From Pseudomonas saxonica (GTDB lineage: Bacteria > Pseudomonadota > Gammaproteobacteria > Pseudomonadales > Pseudomonadaceae): a stretch of 64,000 nucleotides of DNA. Under the pieces are notes generated by a model. The model saw only the letters and a list, made by a program, of their open reading frames with translations, was not told where the DNA came from and did not search any database. Every line of letters starts with the position of its first letter. Position 1 is the first letter of the stretch. A program made the translations under genes and the position numbers. Below are positions 62,417 through 64,000 of the stretch, in pieces. The stretch lies in NCBI RefSeq assembly GCF_007858365.1, contig NZ_VFIO01000003.1, forward strand, positions 1 through 64,000. The letters are read 5' to 3'.

Positions 62417-62424
62417 GGCAACAC

Positions 62425-63660
62425 TTACTCGCCCTGACGGGCCGGTGCATCCAATTCAAAAGCGGTGTGCAGGGAACGCACGGCCAGCTCCAGGTACTTC
62501 TCTTCGATCACCACTGACACTTTGATCTCGGACGTCGAGATCATCAGGATATTGATGTTCTCTTTGGCCAACGATTCAAACATGCGGCTGGCAACACCCG
62601 CGTGAGAGCGCATGCCCACGCCGACGATCGAAACCTTGGCAATGTTGGTGTCACCCACCACTTCACGCGCACCGATCTCTTTAGCGGTGTTTTCGAGCAC
62701 CTGGTATGCCGCCTTGTAGTCATTGCGGTGCACGGTAAAGGTGAAGTCGGTGGTGTTATCGTGCGCAACGTTCTGCACGATCATGTCGACTTCAATGTTG
62801 GCCGCGCTGATAGGCCCCAGAATCTTGAACGCCACGCCCGGAGTGTCTGGCACACCACGGATGGTCAGCTTGGCTTCGTCGCGGTTGAAAGCGATGCCAG
62901 AAATGATCGGCTGTTCCATGGATTCCTCTTCATCAATAGTAATGAGGGTGCCCGGCCCCTCTTTGAAGCTGTGCAATACGCGCAGCGGAACGTTGTACTT
63001 GCCTGCGAACTCGACAGCGCGAATCTGCAACACCTTGGAGCCAAGGCTGGCCATTTCGAGCATTTCTTCGAAGGTGATCTTTTCCAGACGCTGAGCCTTG
63101 GCCACAACCCGTGGGTCCGTGGTGTAGACGCCATCAACATCGGTGTAGATCTGGCATTCATCAGCTTTCAAAGCTGCCGCCAAGGCCACACCGGTGGTGT
63201 CAGAGCCGCCACGCCCCAAGGTCGTGATGTTGCCGTGCTCATCAACCCCCTGGAAGCCCGCCACGACGACAACGCGCCCGGCGCTGAGGTCGGAGCGAAT
63301 CTTTTCATCGTCAATCTTCAGAATGCGGGCTTTGGTGTGCGAACTGTCGGTGAGGATACGCACCTGGCTGCCGGTGTAAGACACCGCGGGCACGCCACGC
63401 TTGTTCAGCGCCATCGCCAGCAAGCCAATCGTCACCTGCTCGCCAGTGGACACAATCACATCCAGTTCACGAGGCAACGGCTGATCGCTGATCTGTTTGG
63501 CCAGTTCGATCAGGCGATTGGTCTCGCCACTCATCGCAGAAAGCACAATCACCAGATCGTTGCCGGCTTCGCGAAACTTCTTAACTTTATCGGCGACCTG
63601 CTCGATTCTCTCGACAGTGCCGACCGAGGTGCCTCCAAATTTTTGTACGATCAAAGCCAT
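62425..63660 (-). CDS. lysC: Aspartate kinase
   Basis: This 411-residue monofunctional aspartokinase has K-F-G-G-T-S-V at the start, G-R-G-G-S-D-T-T and V-Y-T-T-D-P-R in the kinase domain (1-250), then two ACT domains (T-P-G-V-A-F-K-I-L and V-G-M-R-S-H-A-G-V-A). It phosphorylates aspartate, first step to Lys/Thr/Met and diaminopimelate, with feedback by Lys/Thr. It follows alaS by 83 bp. Confidence 0.97.
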   Translation of the reverse strand: MALIVQKFGGTSVGTVERIEQVADKVKKFREAGNDLVIVLSAMSGETNRLIELAKQISDQPLPRELDVIVSTGEQVTIGLLAMALNKRGVPAVSYTGSQVRILTDSSHTKARILKIDDEKIRSDLSAGRVVVVAGFQGVDEHGNITTLGRGGSDTTGVALAAALKADECQIYTDVDGVYTTDPRVVAKAQRLEKITFEEMLEMASLGSKVLQIRAVEFAGKYNVPLRVLHSFKEGPGTLITIDEEESMEQPIISGIAFNRDEAKLTIRGVPDTPGVAFKILGPISAANIEVDMIVQNVAHDNTTDFTFTVHRNDYKAAYQVLENTAKEIGAREVVGDTNIAKVSIVGVGMRSHAGVASRMFESLAKENINILMISTSEIKVSVVIEEKYLELAVRSLHTAFELDAPARQGE

Positions 63661-63743
63661 TTCAAAGCAGCCTCAGCCCATAAAGGGCGCCCATTTATCA
63701 TTCAAACGACGCGCGGCCACTAGACGACCGCGCGTACTGGACC

Positions 63744-64000
63744 TCAGATACCCTGTTCGACAAATGGCGCAGTCAGGGCCAGCGCGGCATCCAGAGCGGC
63801 GGCATCAACACCACCACCCTGCGCCATGTCAGGACGACCACCGCCCTTCCCGCCCACTGCCGCAGCGGCCTGTTTCATCAAATCACCGGCTTTGAGTTGG
63901 CCAGTCAGGTCTTTGGTTACGCCTGCAACCAGTACAACCTTGTCTTCATGAACACTGCCCAGCAGGATCACTGCACGGCCGAGTTTGTTCTTCAGTTGAT
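63744..64000 (-). CDS. alaS: Alanyl-tRNA synthetase, C-terminal part (5' end outside the window)
   Basis: The frame stays open to the window end. The translation gives [36 protein letters not shown], the conserved AlaS C-Ala/DHHA1 motif (G-G-x-G-G-G-R-P-D-x-A-Q-A-G). alaS upstream of lysC and csrA is the usual Pseudomonas order. Confidence 0.95.
   Translation of the reverse strand, partial: QLKNKLGRAVILLGSVHEDKVVLVAGVTKDLTGQLKAGDLMKQAAAAVGGKGGGRPDMAQGGGVDAAALDAALALTAPFVEQGI

Noticed and set aside
62602..63723. 373-codon plus-strand frame opposite lysC
   Set aside because: Antisense shadow of a well-conserved gene; no ribosome-binding site or homology.

Overview
The window is Pseudomonas chromosome, most likely from the P. 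fluorescens/P. putida side of the genus. It carries the AmrZ regulator, a 62-residue CsrA/RsmA, a csrA - tRNA-Ser - three tRNA-Arg(ACG) block next to lysC and alaS, REP-type repeats and a DenD-type sugar-acid operon. High-GC core DNA lies at 1-32.0 kb and 57.3-64 kb. Between them is an accessory block of about 25.2 kb with uneven, mostly lower GC.

Left flank (1-4.1 kb): the 3' end of an rhs gene with an AT-rich C-terminal toxin tip (possibly an RNase A-like fold) and its presumed immunity gene. These are followed by an IS5-family relic, a secreted protein of unknown function and a scar made of two joined pieces of rhs. Core metabolism (4.1-31.7 kb): an MFS exporter with a gamma-glutamylpolyamine-type ligase, a periplasmic phytase-like phosphatase and a histidine-phosphatase relative that has lost the RHG motif. 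Next comes a LysR-controlled aldonate operon (SDR, FAH hydrolase, denD, MFS, 6PGDH-like oxidoreductase, IlvD/Edd dehydratase, second FAH enzyme), a zinc alcohol dehydrogenase, and a TonB receptor/peptide-type ABC transporter/SfnB-like flavoenzyme operon.

The island (about 32,041-57,285) sits inside a tRNA-Arg(CCU) gene. The tRNA 5' part (nucleotides 1-56) is at 57,286-57,342 and the matching 3' part with CCA is at 32,021-32,043. Together they rebuild a 77-nt tRNA with a perfect acceptor stem. The island ends carry imperfect inverted arms around GGTTC, as expected for a tyrosine-recombinase attP. A different, intact tRNA-Arg(CCU) without CCA lies inside the island, 166 bp from the broken one, and looks like a replacement supplied by the element. 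No integrase remains; an IS3-family element without a target duplication occupies the left end.

Island cargo is defence-like: a complete type II CBASS operon (membrane-SAVED effector, CD-NTase, Cap2 E1-E2 fusion, Cap3 JAMM protease), an HNH-like protein, a DUF5677-like protein, three proteins with HEPN-type RX4-6H motifs, a solitary proteasome-like Ntn hydrolase, a DEDDh exonuclease, a PD-(D/E)XK-like nuclease, an HExxH metalloprotease and a Rad50-like zinc-hook ATPase. Between them are decayed pieces of ordinary genes (quinone oxidoreductase, two aldo/keto reductases, an MFS transporter), so the block is a mosaic. The right end holds a lipase-like lipoprotein, small proteins of unknown function and an XRE/Fis-like double-HTH regulator.

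Right core (57.3-64 kb): two small membrane proteins, phnN, amrZ, mgtE, three tRNA-Arg(ACG) genes in an exact 147-bp tandem array, tRNA-Ser(GCU), csrA, lysC and the 3' end of alaS.
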